DNA of 64,000 nucleotides from Albimonas sp963977235 (GCF_963977235.1 NZ_CAXBOD010000015.1:18316-82315); one strand, 5' to 3'; shown: positions 25,201 to 34,948, numbered from the stretch's first letter. The notes: a model not told the origin generated them from the sequence alone. Numbers and translations: made by a program.

Positions 25201-26433
25201 TCAGGCGCGGGGGCGGGGCCTGAGCAACAGGGCGCCGGAGAGGGACAGGAGCAGCGTGACGATCAGCGTGGCGTCGGCCCCGCCCAGCGAGCGCAGGGCG
25301 CCGCCGAGCGAAGGCGCGGCGGCCATGCCCGCGATCCAGGCGAGGGCCGCGGCGCCCGAGACCGAGCCGTAGTCGCCGGTCCCCGAGGTCTCGGCCAGCA
25401 CCACCGGGCGCAGGATCGTCACCGTGCCGATGCTGACGCCCTGAAGGGCCACGAAGGCCGCGGCGCCGGCGAGCCCCAGACCCCAGCCCGCGCAGAGCAG
25501 CGCCCCCGAGGCCAGCGCGAGCCCGCCGAGCGAGGCCGTGGCCAACCTCCGAGCCGGCCAGCCGGGGGGCGAGGCGATCAGGGCGAGCCGGCCGAGCACC
25601 TGCATCGGACCCACCACGGCGGCGACGCTGACCGCCACGGCCTGAGGGACGCCTTGGGCTGCCAGCAGCGGCAGCATGTGGGCCGCGATCACGCCGTGGG
25701 CGACCGAGGCGCCCAGGAACGCCGCCACGATCCGCGCCACGCCGGGCCGGCGCATCGCGGTCAGCACGCCGAACCCGCGGGAGACCGGCGCGCCGGGGGC
25801 GCGGGGAGGCGCCTCGCGCTCGATCCGGCGGGCGGACCAGGCGAGCAGGGGCGCGGCGGCGAGCGCGGCGACGCCGGCCATGCCGAGCGCCGCGCCGCGC
25901 CAGCCGAAGGCCGCTTCCAGCGCGGCGTTGGCGGGGAACGAGACCAGCGTCGCGAAGCCCGCGGTCAGGGTGACGGCGGCGATGGCGCGGCGGGCGGCCA
26001 TGCCGCGCGCGCGGGTCAGCAGGGCGAAGCAGGGCTCATAGAGGCAGAAGGCGGCGCCGGCGCCGACCGCCGCCCAGCCGGCGAGGAACAGGAGCTGCGA
26101 GCCGGCCAGCGCGGTCAGGCTCAGCCCCGCCGCGCCCAGCAGCGCCCCGGCGGGCATCATCCAGGGCGCCCGCCCCCGGTCGACCCAGCGCCCCGCGGTG
26201 GGGGCGAGGCAGGCCATTGCGGCCAGCGACAGCGTCATCCCCAGCGAGGCGGGCAGGGCGGAGGCCGCGAACTCGGCCTCGAGCCGCGGCAGCAGGGCGG
26301 GGAAGGTGTAGTAGAGCGCCGACCAGGCCAGCAGCTGGCCCAGCGAGATCACCGCAACGGCCAGCCGGTCGGGAGGGGGCGCGTCCGCGCCGCCTGGCGC
26401 GGGGGGGCTCGGCGCTTCGCTGTCCCTCGTCAT
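25201..26433 (-). CDS. MFS transporter
   Basis: A 410-residue protein with about twelve hydrophobic helices. The loop between helices 2 and 3 reads PTAGRWVDRGRAPW, matching the MFS A-motif position. Small-residue-rich helices are typical. Substrate is not recognisable. GC content and strand match its neighbours; 82 bases separate it from msrQ upstream. Confidence 0.85.
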   Translation of the reverse strand: MTRDSEAPSPPAPGGADAPPPDRLAVAVISLGQLLAWSALYYTFPALLPRLEAEFAASALPASLGMTLSLAAMACLAPTAGRWVDRGRAPWMMPAGALLGAAGLSLTALAGSQLLFLAGWAAVGAGAAFCLYEPCFALLTRARGMAARRAIAAVTLTAGFATLVSFPANAALEAAFGWRGAALGMAGVAALAAAPLLAWSARRIEREAPPRAPGAPVSRGFGVLTAMRRPGVARIVAAFLGASVAHGVIAAHMLPLLAAQGVPQAVAVSVAAVVGPMQVLGRLALIASPPGWPARRLATASLGGLALASGALLCAGWGLGLAGAAAFVALQGVSIGTVTILRPVVLAETSGTGDYGSVSGAAALAWIAGMAAAPSLGGALRSLGGADATLIVTLLLSLSGALLLRPRPRA

Positions 26434-26514
26434 GCGTGATCGGTCCGTGTGGCGGACGGCCCCTCGCCGTCCGGGCCCAATCAGTGACGCGAAGCGGGGC
26501 GGGAGGAAAGGGGC

Positions 26515-27438
26515 TCAGCGTCCCTCTGCGGGCAGCGGACGGGGCGAGGGGCGCGCCAGCGACCTCACGCGTCGGCCGAGCGGGATCAGCGCGGGGAGGG
26601 CGGCGACGGCCAGCACCAGGACGGCCGGGCGGGCAGAGGCGAGGTCGAGGTTGGCGGCCAGGATCCGCTCGGCCGGCAGCCCGGTGAGGGTGTCGTGCCA
26701 GAGGTATTCGGCGCCCGCCGTCGCCGCGGCGGCCAGAGCGGCGACCGCGAGGATGCGAAGCTCCGGCCAGGGCCGGCCGGGGGCGAGACCGATGGCGGTC
26801 CGGTGCAGCATCAGGGCGGCGAACAGGCCGAACAGGAAGGCGGGCTCGGCCACGTCCAGCTTCTCCTGCAGCGCAAAATGGGCGAGGCCGAGCACGGCGA
26901 TCAGGTAGGCCACCCGATGCAGGCGGCGCCAGTTGGCGCCCATCGCCCGGATCGCCCGGTCGAAGGAGGTCGCGGCGAGCGCGCAGAACCCCAGCAGCGC
27001 CGCGAAGCCGATCGCGAGATACAGGCGCTGCACGATCTCGGAGGCGACGCGCAGGAGCTGGAGCTGCTGCTCGACGACGTAGAGGCCGAAGTGGGCGGCG
27101 GCGTAGGCGAAGGCGGTCAGCCCGATCATCCGGCGCACCTGGGCGAGCCGCCCCCAGCCGGTGATTCGACGCAGCGGCGTCAGCGCCAGCGACAAGAGCA
27201 GGAAGCGCAGGGCCCAGAGGCCGGTCAGATGCTCGGCCTGGTGGATCGGCTCGGCCCCCAGCGCCATCGGGCCCCAAGCGCCCGCAAGGGCCGCGGCCAG
27301 CCACAGGCCGGGCAGGATCGCGAGGGCGAAGGCCGCGCCGCGCAGGGCCGAGAGACGCCCGCCCCGGTCATGCCAGGGGGACCAGCCGCGGGCTGCGCCT
27401 CGCCATCCCTCGGGTCGTGCCGCGCGCGACTGGGCCAT
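26515..27438 (-). CDS. msrQ: haem-binding membrane subunit MsrQ (ferric reductase-like)
   Basis: A 307-residue inner-membrane protein with six or more helices. Landmarks of the MsrQ/YedZ family are GLWALRFLLLSLALTPLRRITG and RRMIGLTAFAYAAAHFGLYV, which carries a haem-ligand histidine, followed by WRRLHRVAYL. MsrQ passes quinone-derived electrons to periplasmic methionine sulfoxide reductase MsrP. No msrP gene adjoins it, and the N-terminal 35 residues are longer than usual. AGGAGAG precedes the ATG. Confidence 0.82.
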   Translation of the reverse strand: MAQSRAARPEGWRGAARGWSPWHDRGGRLSALRGAAFALAILPGLWLAAALAGAWGPMALGAEPIHQAEHLTGLWALRFLLLSLALTPLRRITGWGRLAQVRRMIGLTAFAYAAAHFGLYVVEQQLQLLRVASEIVQRLYLAIGFAALLGFCALAATSFDRAIRAMGANWRRLHRVAYLIAVLGLAHFALQEKLDVAEPAFLFGLFAALMLHRTAIGLAPGRPWPELRILAVAALAAAATAGAEYLWHDTLTGLPAERILAANLDLASARPAVLVLAVAALPALIPLGRRVRSLARPSPRPLPAEGR

Positions 27439-27707
27439 GCGCTCTCCTCCTGTCGTCCCGCGCCCGAAGGGGCGGCCGGGACTGGACTGCGGTCCCGACC
27501 AGTTACGGCGGATGCGGGCGCGACGCGCCCCCGCTCACGAAAATGTTGCGCGGATGCGAGTCGGGCGGCCCGGTTCGCGGGCGGTGGTTTCGGGCCCCGA
27601 TCCGCGCTACATCAGCCGCGAGTCGACGACCCGAACCGGGTCGTCCGCTCCTGCGCCGTCCGGGAGCTTCGGGCACAGGCGCGCGGAGCAGAACACAGGA
27701 GGGCGCC

Positions 27708-28448
27708 ATGGGTCTCGACCGCTCGGAAATCGCGAAACGGGCCGCCGCGAAGGCCGCCCTCGATCTTGTGCGGGACGGCATGCGTCTGGGCCTTGGCACC
27801 GGCTCGACCGCCAAGTGGTTTGTGGACCTGCTGGGCGAGCGGGCGAAGGCCGAGGGGCTTGAGCTGACCTGCGTGGCCACGAGCCTGCGCACCGCGCGCC
27901 ATGCGGAGTCGGTGGGTCTGAAGGTGGTCACGCTCGACGAGGCCGGCTGGCTCGACCTGACGGTGGACGGCGCGGATGAGTTCGATCCCGACCTGAACCT
28001 GATCAAGGGCGGCGGCGGCGCGCTGCTGCAGGAGAAGATCGTGGCCACCGCCTCGGACCGGATGGTGGTGATCGCCGACCAGGGCAAGCAGGTGGAGCAC
28101 CTGGGCGTGTTCCCGCTGCCGGTCGAGATCGTGACCTTCGGCTGGGAGACCACGAAGGCCATCGTCGAGGAGACGCTCGAGGATCTCGACGTCGCGGGCG
28201 CCCTGACCACGCTGCGGATGGACGGCGACGAGCCCTACGTTACCGACTGCGGCAACTACATCATCGACTGCCGCCTGAAGCGGATCGGCGACGCCGATGA
28301 ACTGGCCACGCAGCTGAACTCGATCCCCGGCGTGGTCGAGACGGGCCTGTTCATCGACATCTGCGACCGGGTGATCGTGGGCTACGAGGACGGCGGCGTC
28401 GAGGTCCTGGAGATCGACGAGGACGAGGACGACGACGCCTTCGTCTGA
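27708..28448 (+). CDS. rpiA: ribose-5-phosphate isomerase A
   Basis: Interconverts ribose 5-phosphate and ribulose 5-phosphate. The 246-residue protein has LGLGTGSTAKWFVDLL, DGADEFDPDLNLIKGGGGALLQEKI and the C-terminal GLFIDICDRVIVGYEDG. An acidic tail (EIDEDEDDDAFV) extends past the normal end. ACAGGAGGG lies seven bases before the ATG. Stand-alone, upstream of gor on the same strand with a 162-base gap. Confidence 0.95.
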   Translation: MGLDRSEIAKRAAAKAALDLVRDGMRLGLGTGSTAKWFVDLLGERAKAEGLELTCVATSLRTARHAESVGLKVVTLDEAGWLDLTVDGADEFDPDLNLIKGGGGALLQEKIVATASDRMVVIADQGKQVEHLGVFPLPVEIVTFGWETTKAIVEETLEDLDVAGALTTLRMDGDEPYVTDCGNYIIDCRLKRIGDADELATQLNSIPGVVETGLFIDICDRVIVGYEDGGVEVLEIDEDEDDDAFV

Positions 28449-28610
28449 ACGCGTGCGAGCGCGATTGCGTGATCGCGCGCGAGCGCTTTTCCCGGGCATT
28501 CGCCCCCGCGTGTCCCCGGCGCCCATGGCGTCGGGGAGCCTGCGGGACTAAGTGTGACGGCGGATCAAGCCATGGGCCTGCAAGGGCGGGCTGAACGGGG
28601 GGAGAGGCGC

Positions 28611-29966
28611 ATGTCTCACGACTACGACCTTATCGTCATCGGCGCGGGCTCGGGCGGAGTGCGCGCGGCGCGGATGTCCGCGCAGGCCGGCGCGAAGGTC
28701 GCGATCGTCGAGGAATACCGCTACGGCGGCACCTGCGTGATCCGGGGCTGCGTGCCCAAGAAGCTGATGGTCTACGCCTCGGGCTTCGCCGAGAGCTTCG
28801 AGGACGCCAGGGGCTTTGGCTGGAGCGTGGGCGAGACCCGCTTCTCCTGGCCCGCCTTCATGGCCGCCAAGAACGCCGAGATCGACCGGCTGGAAGGGAT
28901 CTACGCTCGCAACCTGGGCGCCGCCGGGGTCGAGCTGCACCGGGCGAGGGGTGTGGTCACGGGGCCGCACTCGGTCCGGCTGAGCTCTCATGACCGGGAT
29001 CTGACGGCGACACACATTCTGGTGGCGACCGGCGGCGCGCCCTTCGTGCCCGACATCCCCGGCGCCTGCCACGCGATCACCTCCAACGAGCTGTTCGAGC
29101 TGCCCGAGATGCCGAGGCGGGTGGTGATCGTGGGCGGCGGCTACATCGCCTGCGAGTTTGCGGGCGTGCTGAACGGGATGGGGGCGAAGGTCACCCAGCT
29201 CTACCGCGGCAAGCAGATCCTGCGCGGCTTCGACGGCGAGGTCGCGGGGTTCGTGCAGGACGAGATGATCAAGAAGGGCGTGGACGTGCGCCTGGAAAGC
29301 GACGTCGCCGCCATCGAGGAGCCGACCGGGGCCGGCATCGTCGTCGAGCTGACGGGCGGCGAGAAGATCGAGACCGATGCGGTGCTCTACGCCACCGGCC
29401 GGCATCCCAACACGCGAGGGGTCGGGCTGGAGGAGGCGGGCGTCAAGCTGGGTCCGAAGGGCGAGGTGGCGGTGGACGCGTATTCGCGCACCTCGGTCCC
29501 CTCGATCTGGGCGATCGGCGACGTCACCGACCGGGTGGCGCTGACGCCGGTGGCGATCCGCGAGGGCGCGGCCTTCGCGCGGACCGCCTTCGAGAACGCG
29601 CCGACGGCGGCCGATCACGAGCTGATCCCCACCGCGGTCTTCACCCAGCCCGAGATCGGGACCTGCGGGATGACCGAGGAAGAGGCGCGCGAGAGCCACG
29701 ACATCGAGGTCTATTCGGCCGCGTTCCGCCCGATGCTGCACACGCTCTCGGGGCGCGACGAGCGGATGCTGATGAAACTGTTGGTGGACAAGCCCTCCCG
29801 CAAGGTGCTGGGCTGCCACGTGGTCGGTCATGCGGCGGGCGAGATGATCCAGCTGGCCGGCATCGCCATCAAGATGGGCGCCACGAAAGAGGACTTCGAC
29901 CGCACCGTCGCGGTGCATCCCACCGCGGCCGAGGAGCTGGTGACCATGAAGACGCCCACGCGCTGA
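28611..29966 (+). CDS. gor: glutathione-disulfide reductase
   Basis: Reduces oxidised glutathione with NADPH; cytoplasmic FAD homodimer. The 451-residue protein has GAGSGGVRAA for FAD, redox-active C42 and C47 in TCVIRGCVPKK, a GGGYIACEFAG nucleotide motif, the AIGDVTDR FAD motif and the C-terminal HPTAAEE catalytic histidine-glutamate. Start chosen after a GGGGGGAGAGG ribosome site; an upstream in-frame start lacks support. Confidence 0.95.
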   Translation: MSHDYDLIVIGAGSGGVRAARMSAQAGAKVAIVEEYRYGGTCVIRGCVPKKLMVYASGFAESFEDARGFGWSVGETRFSWPAFMAAKNAEIDRLEGIYARNLGAAGVELHRARGVVTGPHSVRLSSHDRDLTATHILVATGGAPFVPDIPGACHAITSNELFELPEMPRRVVIVGGGYIACEFAGVLNGMGAKVTQLYRGKQILRGFDGEVAGFVQDEMIKKGVDVRLESDVAAIEEPTGAGIVVELTGGEKIETDAVLYATGRHPNTRGVGLEEAGVKLGPKGEVAVDAYSRTSVPSIWAIGDVTDRVALTPVAIREGAAFARTAFENAPTAADHELIPTAVFTQPEIGTCGMTEEEARESHDIEVYSAAFRPMLHTLSGRDERMLMKLLVDKPSRKVLGCHVVGHAAGEMIQLAGIAIKMGATKEDFDRTVAVHPTAAEELVTMKTPTR

Positions 29967-30067
29967 GCGCGAGGGCCCTGCGGGGCGCGAGGGTTTCCGC
30001 CCGCGCGCCCGGTCTGCTACACGACGAACCGAATTTTGCGCAAAAGATCCGGGAGGACATCAGGGTC

Positions 30068-31255
30068 ATGCCCTTCTCCAACAACTCCGGCGGCCCATGG
30101 GGCGGCGGGGGTCGCGACAAGAACTCCGGCGGCGGCGATCGTGGCCCGTGGGGCGGGGGCGGCGGCTCCGGCGGCGGCGGGGGCGACCAGGGCCCCGACA
30201 TGGACGAACTGCTGCGTCAGGGACGCGACCGCCTGAAAGTCATCTTCGGGGGCCAGAACGGCGGCGGCGGCGGACGCGGCGGCGGCGGTTCGGGTCTGCC
30301 AGAGGGCATCGGTCGGGGGGGCTACATCCTCGCGGCCGTCGCGCTGCTGGGCGCCTGGCTTGCGGCCTCGCTCTACACGGTCGACAACTCCGAGCAGTCC
30401 GTCGAGCTCCGCTTCGGCGAGCTTGCGGGGATCGGCCAGCCGGGTCTGAACCTCGCGCCCTGGCCGATCTACACCTACGAGGTGGTGCCGGTGACGCGTG
30501 AGAACGTGATCAACATCGGCCAGAACGTGCCCCGCACCAACGGCAGCCGCCAGACGGACGCGGGCCTGATCCTGACGAGCGACGAGAACATCGTCGACGT
30601 CGACTACCAGGTGGTCTGGAACATCGCGGATCCCGCGGGCTACCTGTTCAACCTCGCCGAGCCGGAATCGACCATCCGGGCCGTCTCCGAGGCGGCGATG
30701 CGCGAGGTGATCGGGCGCTCCGAGCTCTCGCCGATCCTCAACCGGGATCGCGCCATCGTCAGCCAGGACGTGCAGGCGCTGATCCAGTCCACGCTCGACA
30801 GCTACCAGTCCGGCGTGAACATCGTGCGGGTCAACTTCGACAAGGCCGACCCCCCGCGGGAGGTCATCGACGCGTTCCGCGACGTGCAGGCGGCCGGCCA
30901 GGACCGGGTCCGGCTGGAGAACCAGGCCGAGGCCTACGCCAACCGGGCGCTGGCCGAGGCGCGCGGTCAGTCCGCGCAGGTGGTGCAGGAGGCCGAAGCC
31001 TACGCCGCGCAGACCGTCAACGACGCGCGCGGCGAGGCGGCGCGCTTCGTATCGATCTTCGAGGCCTATGCCGAATCCAAGGACGTGACGCGCAAGCGTC
31101 TCTACCTCGAGACGATGGAGCGTGTTCTGGGCGATCTCGACAAGATCATCGTCAGCGACGGGATCGCGGGCGGCGGGAACGGCGGCGGACAGGGCGTGGT
31201 GCCCTACCTGCCGCTTGACCAGCTGCGTCGCGATCGGACCGGGGGGACGAACTGA
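30068..31255 (+). CDS. hflK: HflK, SPFH-domain FtsH modulator
   Basis: A 395-residue membrane protein that assembles with HflC into a cage around the FtsH protease. The first 80 residues are Gly/Asn-rich and disordered; a single helix follows (about 85-103), then the SPFH domain from about 104 and a long Ala/Gln/Glu-rich coiled helix (about 270-350). GGGAGGA precedes the ATG. Its stop overlaps the hflC start by one base (TGATG). Confidence 0.95.
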   Translation: MPFSNNSGGPWGGGGRDKNSGGGDRGPWGGGGGSGGGGGDQGPDMDELLRQGRDRLKVIFGGQNGGGGGRGGGGSGLPEGIGRGGYILAAVALLGAWLAASLYTVDNSEQSVELRFGELAGIGQPGLNLAPWPIYTYEVVPVTRENVINIGQNVPRTNGSRQTDAGLILTSDENIVDVDYQVVWNIADPAGYLFNLAEPESTIRAVSEAAMREVIGRSELSPILNRDRAIVSQDVQALIQSTLDSYQSGVNIVRVNFDKADPPREVIDAFRDVQAAGQDRVRLENQAEAYANRALAEARGQSAQVVQEAEAYAAQTVNDARGEAARFVSIFEAYAESKDVTRKRLYLETMERVLGDLDKIIVSDGIAGGGNGGGQGVVPYLPLDQLRRDRTGGTN

Positions 31256-32289
31256 TGCGCAAGCTTCCCATCCTGATCGGCCTCGTCGTCGTCGTCGTCT
31301 TCGTGCTGGTCAACTCGATCTTCATCGTGGACGAGCGTCAGCAGGCCCTGAAACTGCAGTTCGGTCAGGTCGTCGGCAAGACCGAGGGCTACCGGGAGCC
31401 GGGTCTCTACTTCAAGATCCCGCTGGTCCAGAACGTCGTCTTCTACGAGGACCGCATCCTGCCGCTGGAAGGCGGCGAGCTGGAGGTGACCCCGATCGAC
31501 GACCGCCGTCTGGTCGTCGACGCCTTCGCCCGCTGGCGGATCACCGATCCGGTGCGGTTCCGCCAGGCGGTCAACAGCGAGCTGAACGCCCTGCCGCGGC
31601 TGGAGCGGATCCTGAACGCCTCGCTCCGCGAGGTGCTGGGTTCGGTGACCTCCGACACGATCCTGTCGGACGAGCGGTCCGAGCTGATGACCCGCATCCG
31701 CGACACCACGCGGGCCCAGTCGCTGAACCTGGGCGTGCAGATCGTCGACGTGCGTCTGCGCCGGGTGGATCTGCCTCAGCAGAACCTGCAGGCGACCTTC
31801 CAGCGGATGCAGGCCGAGCGTGAGCGCGAAGCCGCCGACGAGCGGGCCCGAGGCGAGGAGGCCGCGCAGCGGATCCGCGCCAATGCGGATCGCCAGGCGA
31901 TCGAGCTGGTCTCGGAAGCGCGGCGGGAGTCGGAGGTGATCCGAGGCGAGGCCGATGGCGAGCGCAACCGGATCTTCGCGACCTCCTACGGTCGGGACGA
32001 GGAGTTCTTCTCCTTCTACCGGTCGCTGCGGGCCTATGAGGTCGCGCTGAAGGGGAACAACTCGTCGATCGTGCTGACGCCCGACAGCGAGTTCTTCCAG
32101 TACTTTGGCGAGGGCAACCTCTCGGGGGCCTTCGTGGCCTCGACGGACGAGGAGCGTGCGGCCCGCGAGGCCGCGGCCTCGGAAGCGCCGAACGCCGAGG
32201 CGCCCGCCCCGGCCCCGGCCGAGCCGTCTTCGACCCCCGCTCCGGCCGGGCAGGCCGCGCCCTCGGGCGCTGCGCCTGCCGCGGACTGA
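31255..32289 (+). CDS. hflC: HflC, SPFH-domain FtsH modulator
   Basis: Partner of HflK; 344 residues. One N-terminal helix (about 4-22) is followed by the SPFH domain beginning FIVDERQQALKLQFGQVV and a helical arm rich in Arg/Glu (QAEREREAADERARGEEAAQ region). The last 45 residues are Ala/Pro-rich low complexity, an extension beyond E. coli HflC. Coupled to hflK, followed by a hairpin terminator. Confidence 0.95.
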   Translation: MRKLPILIGLVVVVVFVLVNSIFIVDERQQALKLQFGQVVGKTEGYREPGLYFKIPLVQNVVFYEDRILPLEGGELEVTPIDDRRLVVDAFARWRITDPVRFRQAVNSELNALPRLERILNASLREVLGSVTSDTILSDERSELMTRIRDTTRAQSLNLGVQIVDVRLRRVDLPQQNLQATFQRMQAEREREAADERARGEEAAQRIRANADRQAIELVSEARRESEVIRGEADGERNRIFATSYGRDEEFFSFYRSLRAYEVALKGNNSSIVLTPDSEFFQYFGEGNLSGAFVASTDEERAAREAAASEAPNAEAPAPAPAEPSSTPAPAGQAAPSGAAPAAD

Positions 32290-32309
32290 GCGCGGGCCAG
32301 ACGTGAACG

Positions 32310-32341
32310 GACCGGCGGCGCGAGCGATCGCGCCGCCGGTC
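32310..32341 (+). terminator. hairpin after hflC
   Basis: A 14-bp perfect stem (GACCGGCGGCGCGA / TCGCGCCGCCGGTC, loop GCGA) followed by TTCGTTTC. Its T-tract is weak, so partial read-through to the DUF2065 gene is plausible. Confidence 0.6.
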
Positions 32342-32393
32342 TTCGTTTCGGGGGGACGCCGGCGCCCGGCAAGCCCCGCATTGCCTGCGCCCG

Positions 32394-32597
32394 TTGCCGG
32401 AGCCGTCGCCCGCCAAGCGTGACCTGATTTTCGCCCTCGGCGCGATCCTGGCCGTGGAGGGGCTGCTGCTGGCGACCTCGCCGCAACGGCTCGAGCGGCT
32501 GCTGGAATTCATGCGCGAGATGGGGCCCGAGCGTCTGCGCTATGCCGGGTTGGGCTGCGCGACGCTGGGCGTGGCGATCCTGCTGCTGGTGCGCTGA
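32394..32597 (+). CDS. DUF2065 family small membrane protein
   Basis: A 67-residue protein with two hydrophobic helices (about 10-27 and 49-66), separated by SPQRLERLLEFMREMGPERLR. This is the YjeT/DUF2065 pattern, a family often found beside hflKC. Start is TTG without a clear ribosome site and no better alternative is visible, so the exact N-terminus is uncertain. Function unknown. Confidence 0.7.
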   Translation: MPEPSPAKRDLIFALGAILAVEGLLLATSPQRLERLLEFMREMGPERLRYAGLGCATLGVAILLLVR

Positions 32598-32609
32598 GGG
32601 CGCGCCGGG

Positions 32610-34658
32610 TCAGACCGGTTCGGTCGCCACGCGGGCAAGGGGGGCGAGCAGCGCCTCGGTTCGCCTCGGCTCGGCGAACGGATGGGCCAGGCGCACGGAC
32701 TCGGGCGAGAGGCGCGAGAGCGCGCGCGCCACGGGATCGAGCGTGCGCGCGACCTCCGACGAGCGGCCGAGGGCGTCGAGGCAGGCGGCCTTCAGCAGGC
32801 GGGTCTGGGCCCAGTCGGGGCGAAGGGCGAGGGCGCGGTCGGCGCATTCCAGCGCGCCTTCCATGTCGCCGATGGCAAAGCGCGCCAACGCCGGGGCGCG
32901 GATCCAGGCGGCGGCCTCGGCCGCGCCAGGGGCGGCGGCAAGCGCGCGGGCGGCCCAGTCGCCAGCCTCGTCCGCGTCGCCGGCAAGGGCCAGAAGGCGC
33001 GCCATCTCGCCGATCGCCGGGGCGAAGCCGGGGGCGATCGTCAGGGCGCGGAGCTGGTGGGCGCGGGCGCCGTCAGGATCGAGCATCATCGAAGCCGCGA
33101 GGCCCAGCACGTGCTGGGGCCAGGGATCGCCCGGCGCCCGGCGAAGGGCGCGCAGGGCAAGCTCGCGCGCCCGGAACAGCGCCTCGCGCGGGCTCGCGGA
33201 CCAGCCCGAGCCGCATTCCTCGAGATGGCTGAGCGCGAGCATGCAGAGCTCGGCCGCGTCCGCCTCGCCGGAGCGGGCGAGCGGTTCGAGCAGGGCGCGC
33301 GCCTCCTCCGCCGCGCGGGGCCCGCCGCGCATCACCAGCCCGCGGGCGCGCATCAGGCGCGGCCAGGGCCGGTCCGGGGGAGAGAGACTGTCCATCGCGG
33401 CGCGGGTCTCGAGCTCGGTCAGGTCGGCGCAGAGCGCGCCGGCGAGCGCCCGGCCAAGGCCGACGGCGGTCGAGAGTTCGCCGCCCGGCGCCATGGCGAG
33501 GCGCCGGGCGGCGACCGAGGCCGCGTCGCCCATGCGCGAGGCGGCGACCACCTCGGCCGCGGTCTCCTCCCCGATCTCGATGCGCAGGGTCACGGCGTAG
33601 TCGGCGGCGGCTGCAAGGTGGGCGATGGAAATGCCCGAGGCCTCGAGCGCCGCGGGGCCGCGCACGCGCATCCAGCAGATGCGGGAGAGCTGCTCGAGCG
33701 CGGCTTCGGCGACGGCCACGGCGACCGCGCTCGCGTCCGTCTGGCCAAGGCACGGGGCGAGCGCGACCAGCGGCCGGTCGTCGGGCGTGGGGGCGCGGGC
33801 GGCGCGCTCGACCATCGCCAGGGGCTTTGCCGTCGGCGTGCGGGGGGGGCGGGTCTCGGGGATCAGGGCCTCGAGGTCGATTTCGGGGGGGCCGCCGAGC
33901 TCTTCCTCGAACAGCGCGTTGCAGGCCTGAACCGCGCGCCTGGCCTGGGGAATGCGGCCGGCGGCGACGTGGATGCGCACCAGCGAGGCGTGCACGTCCT
34001 CCTGCAGGCTGTCGATGTCGAGCAGCTTGCGCGCGGCGGCGGCGGCGCGGTCGAGGCGCCCGGCGCTCTCGTCCAGAAGCATCAGACGCAGGAGGCCGTC
34101 GCCCACCGCCGCCTCGATCTGGGAATTGCGGGCCGCGACCCAGTCCTGGAAGATCGCCTCGGGGACCGCAAGCGGCGACAGCAGCGGACCGCCATAGGTC
34201 TCGATCAGCATCGCGAGGCCCGAGGTCTCGCGGGCGGCGTAGGCGATCTCGACCCGCTCGAGGTCGGTGACGACCGAGCCGGGGAGCAGGGCGATCTGGC
34301 CGCCGGGCGTCTCGATCACCTGGTCGAAGAGCGGGCCCATGGCGCGCTTCATCCGCCGCAGTTCCTGGCGCAGCGAGGCGCGGCCCTGGTCGGGGGAGCC
34401 CTGGGACCACAGCAGGTCGACCAGCACGTCGCGGGTCGCCGTGCGGCCGGGCTGCATCGAGAGATAGGCCAGCACCGCCAGGCCCTTGGCGCCAAGCCCC
34501 GTGAGCGCGGCGCCGCAGGGGCGTCGCGCCAGGGCTGCGCCCAGCAGGCGCAGCTCCATCGCGGGGCTGGCCGCCTCGCCGATCGATTGCGCCGAGTGCC
34601 TCACGGCTGTTCCGCCATCGTCTCTGGCCGCAGTTCCGCCTGCGCCGCCGCGCACCAT
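32610..34658 (-). CDS. SARP/BTAD-type transcriptional regulator with TPR-like C-terminal region
   Basis: About 682 residues. After a poorly conserved leader, a domain starting MELRLLGAALARRPCG resembles the winged-helix DNA-binding part of SARP regulators (LSMQPGRTATRDVLVDLLW). The bacterial transcriptional activator (BTAD) helical domain follows (about residues 130-260, QEDVHASLVRIHVAAGRIPQ region). The C-terminal 250 residues are Ala/Arg-rich helical repeats resembling TPRs (ARALAAAPGAAEAAAW type). ATG 34658 has GGGGAAGG seven bases upstream; ATG 34559, at the start of homology, is the alternative. Targets unknown. Confidence 0.75.
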   Translation of the reverse strand: MVRGGAGGTAARDDGGTAVRHSAQSIGEAASPAMELRLLGAALARRPCGAALTGLGAKGLAVLAYLSMQPGRTATRDVLVDLLWSQGSPDQGRASLRQELRRMKRAMGPLFDQVIETPGGQIALLPGSVVTDLERVEIAYAARETSGLAMLIETYGGPLLSPLAVPEAIFQDWVAARNSQIEAAVGDGLLRLMLLDESAGRLDRAAAAARKLLDIDSLQEDVHASLVRIHVAAGRIPQARRAVQACNALFEEELGGPPEIDLEALIPETRPPRTPTAKPLAMVERAARAPTPDDRPLVALAPCLGQTDASAVAVAVAEAALEQLSRICWMRVRGPAALEASGISIAHLAAAADYAVTLRIEIGEETAAEVVAASRMGDAASVAARRLAMAPGGELSTAVGLGRALAGALCADLTELETRAAMDSLSPPDRPWPRLMRARGLVMRGGPRAAEEARALLEPLARSGEADAAELCMLALSHLEECGSGWSASPREALFRARELALRALRRAPGDPWPQHVLGLAASMMLDPDGARAHQLRALTIAPGFAPAIGEMARLLALAGDADEAGDWAARALAAAPGAAEAAAWIRAPALARFAIGDMEGALECADRALALRPDWAQTRLLKAACLDALGRSSEVARTLDPVARALSRLSPESVRLAHPFAEPRRTEALLAPLARVATEPV

Positions 34659-34948
34659 GCCCACACCTTCCCCGTCGCGCGGCGCGCCCCTGCGAAGGTC
34701 CGCCGCGATTGGTCCCGTTGGTTGCCCCCTGGTCGGCGGGTCCGGCCCCCTCGCCGTCGCCTCCGACCCCGATCTCGGCGCCGTCGCTGGCGGCCTCGGC
34801 CCGGCCCTGCTATGCCGGTCGCAGCCGCGCATCGCCTGCGCGTTCTCAAGACCTTCCGCGCGCCGCGGGTCCTTGGCAAGGGGCAAGCGGGCGCCTCCTC
34901 CCGCCCCGGCTGGGGATCCGGCCGCCTGGCGGGCCTCCACCGGGAGCC

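Noticed and set aside
28455..28492. Hairpin-like GCGCGAT/ATCGCGC after rpiA followed by TTTT
   Set aside because: Only 7 bp and the T-run is nine bases away from the stem; too weak to list as a terminator.
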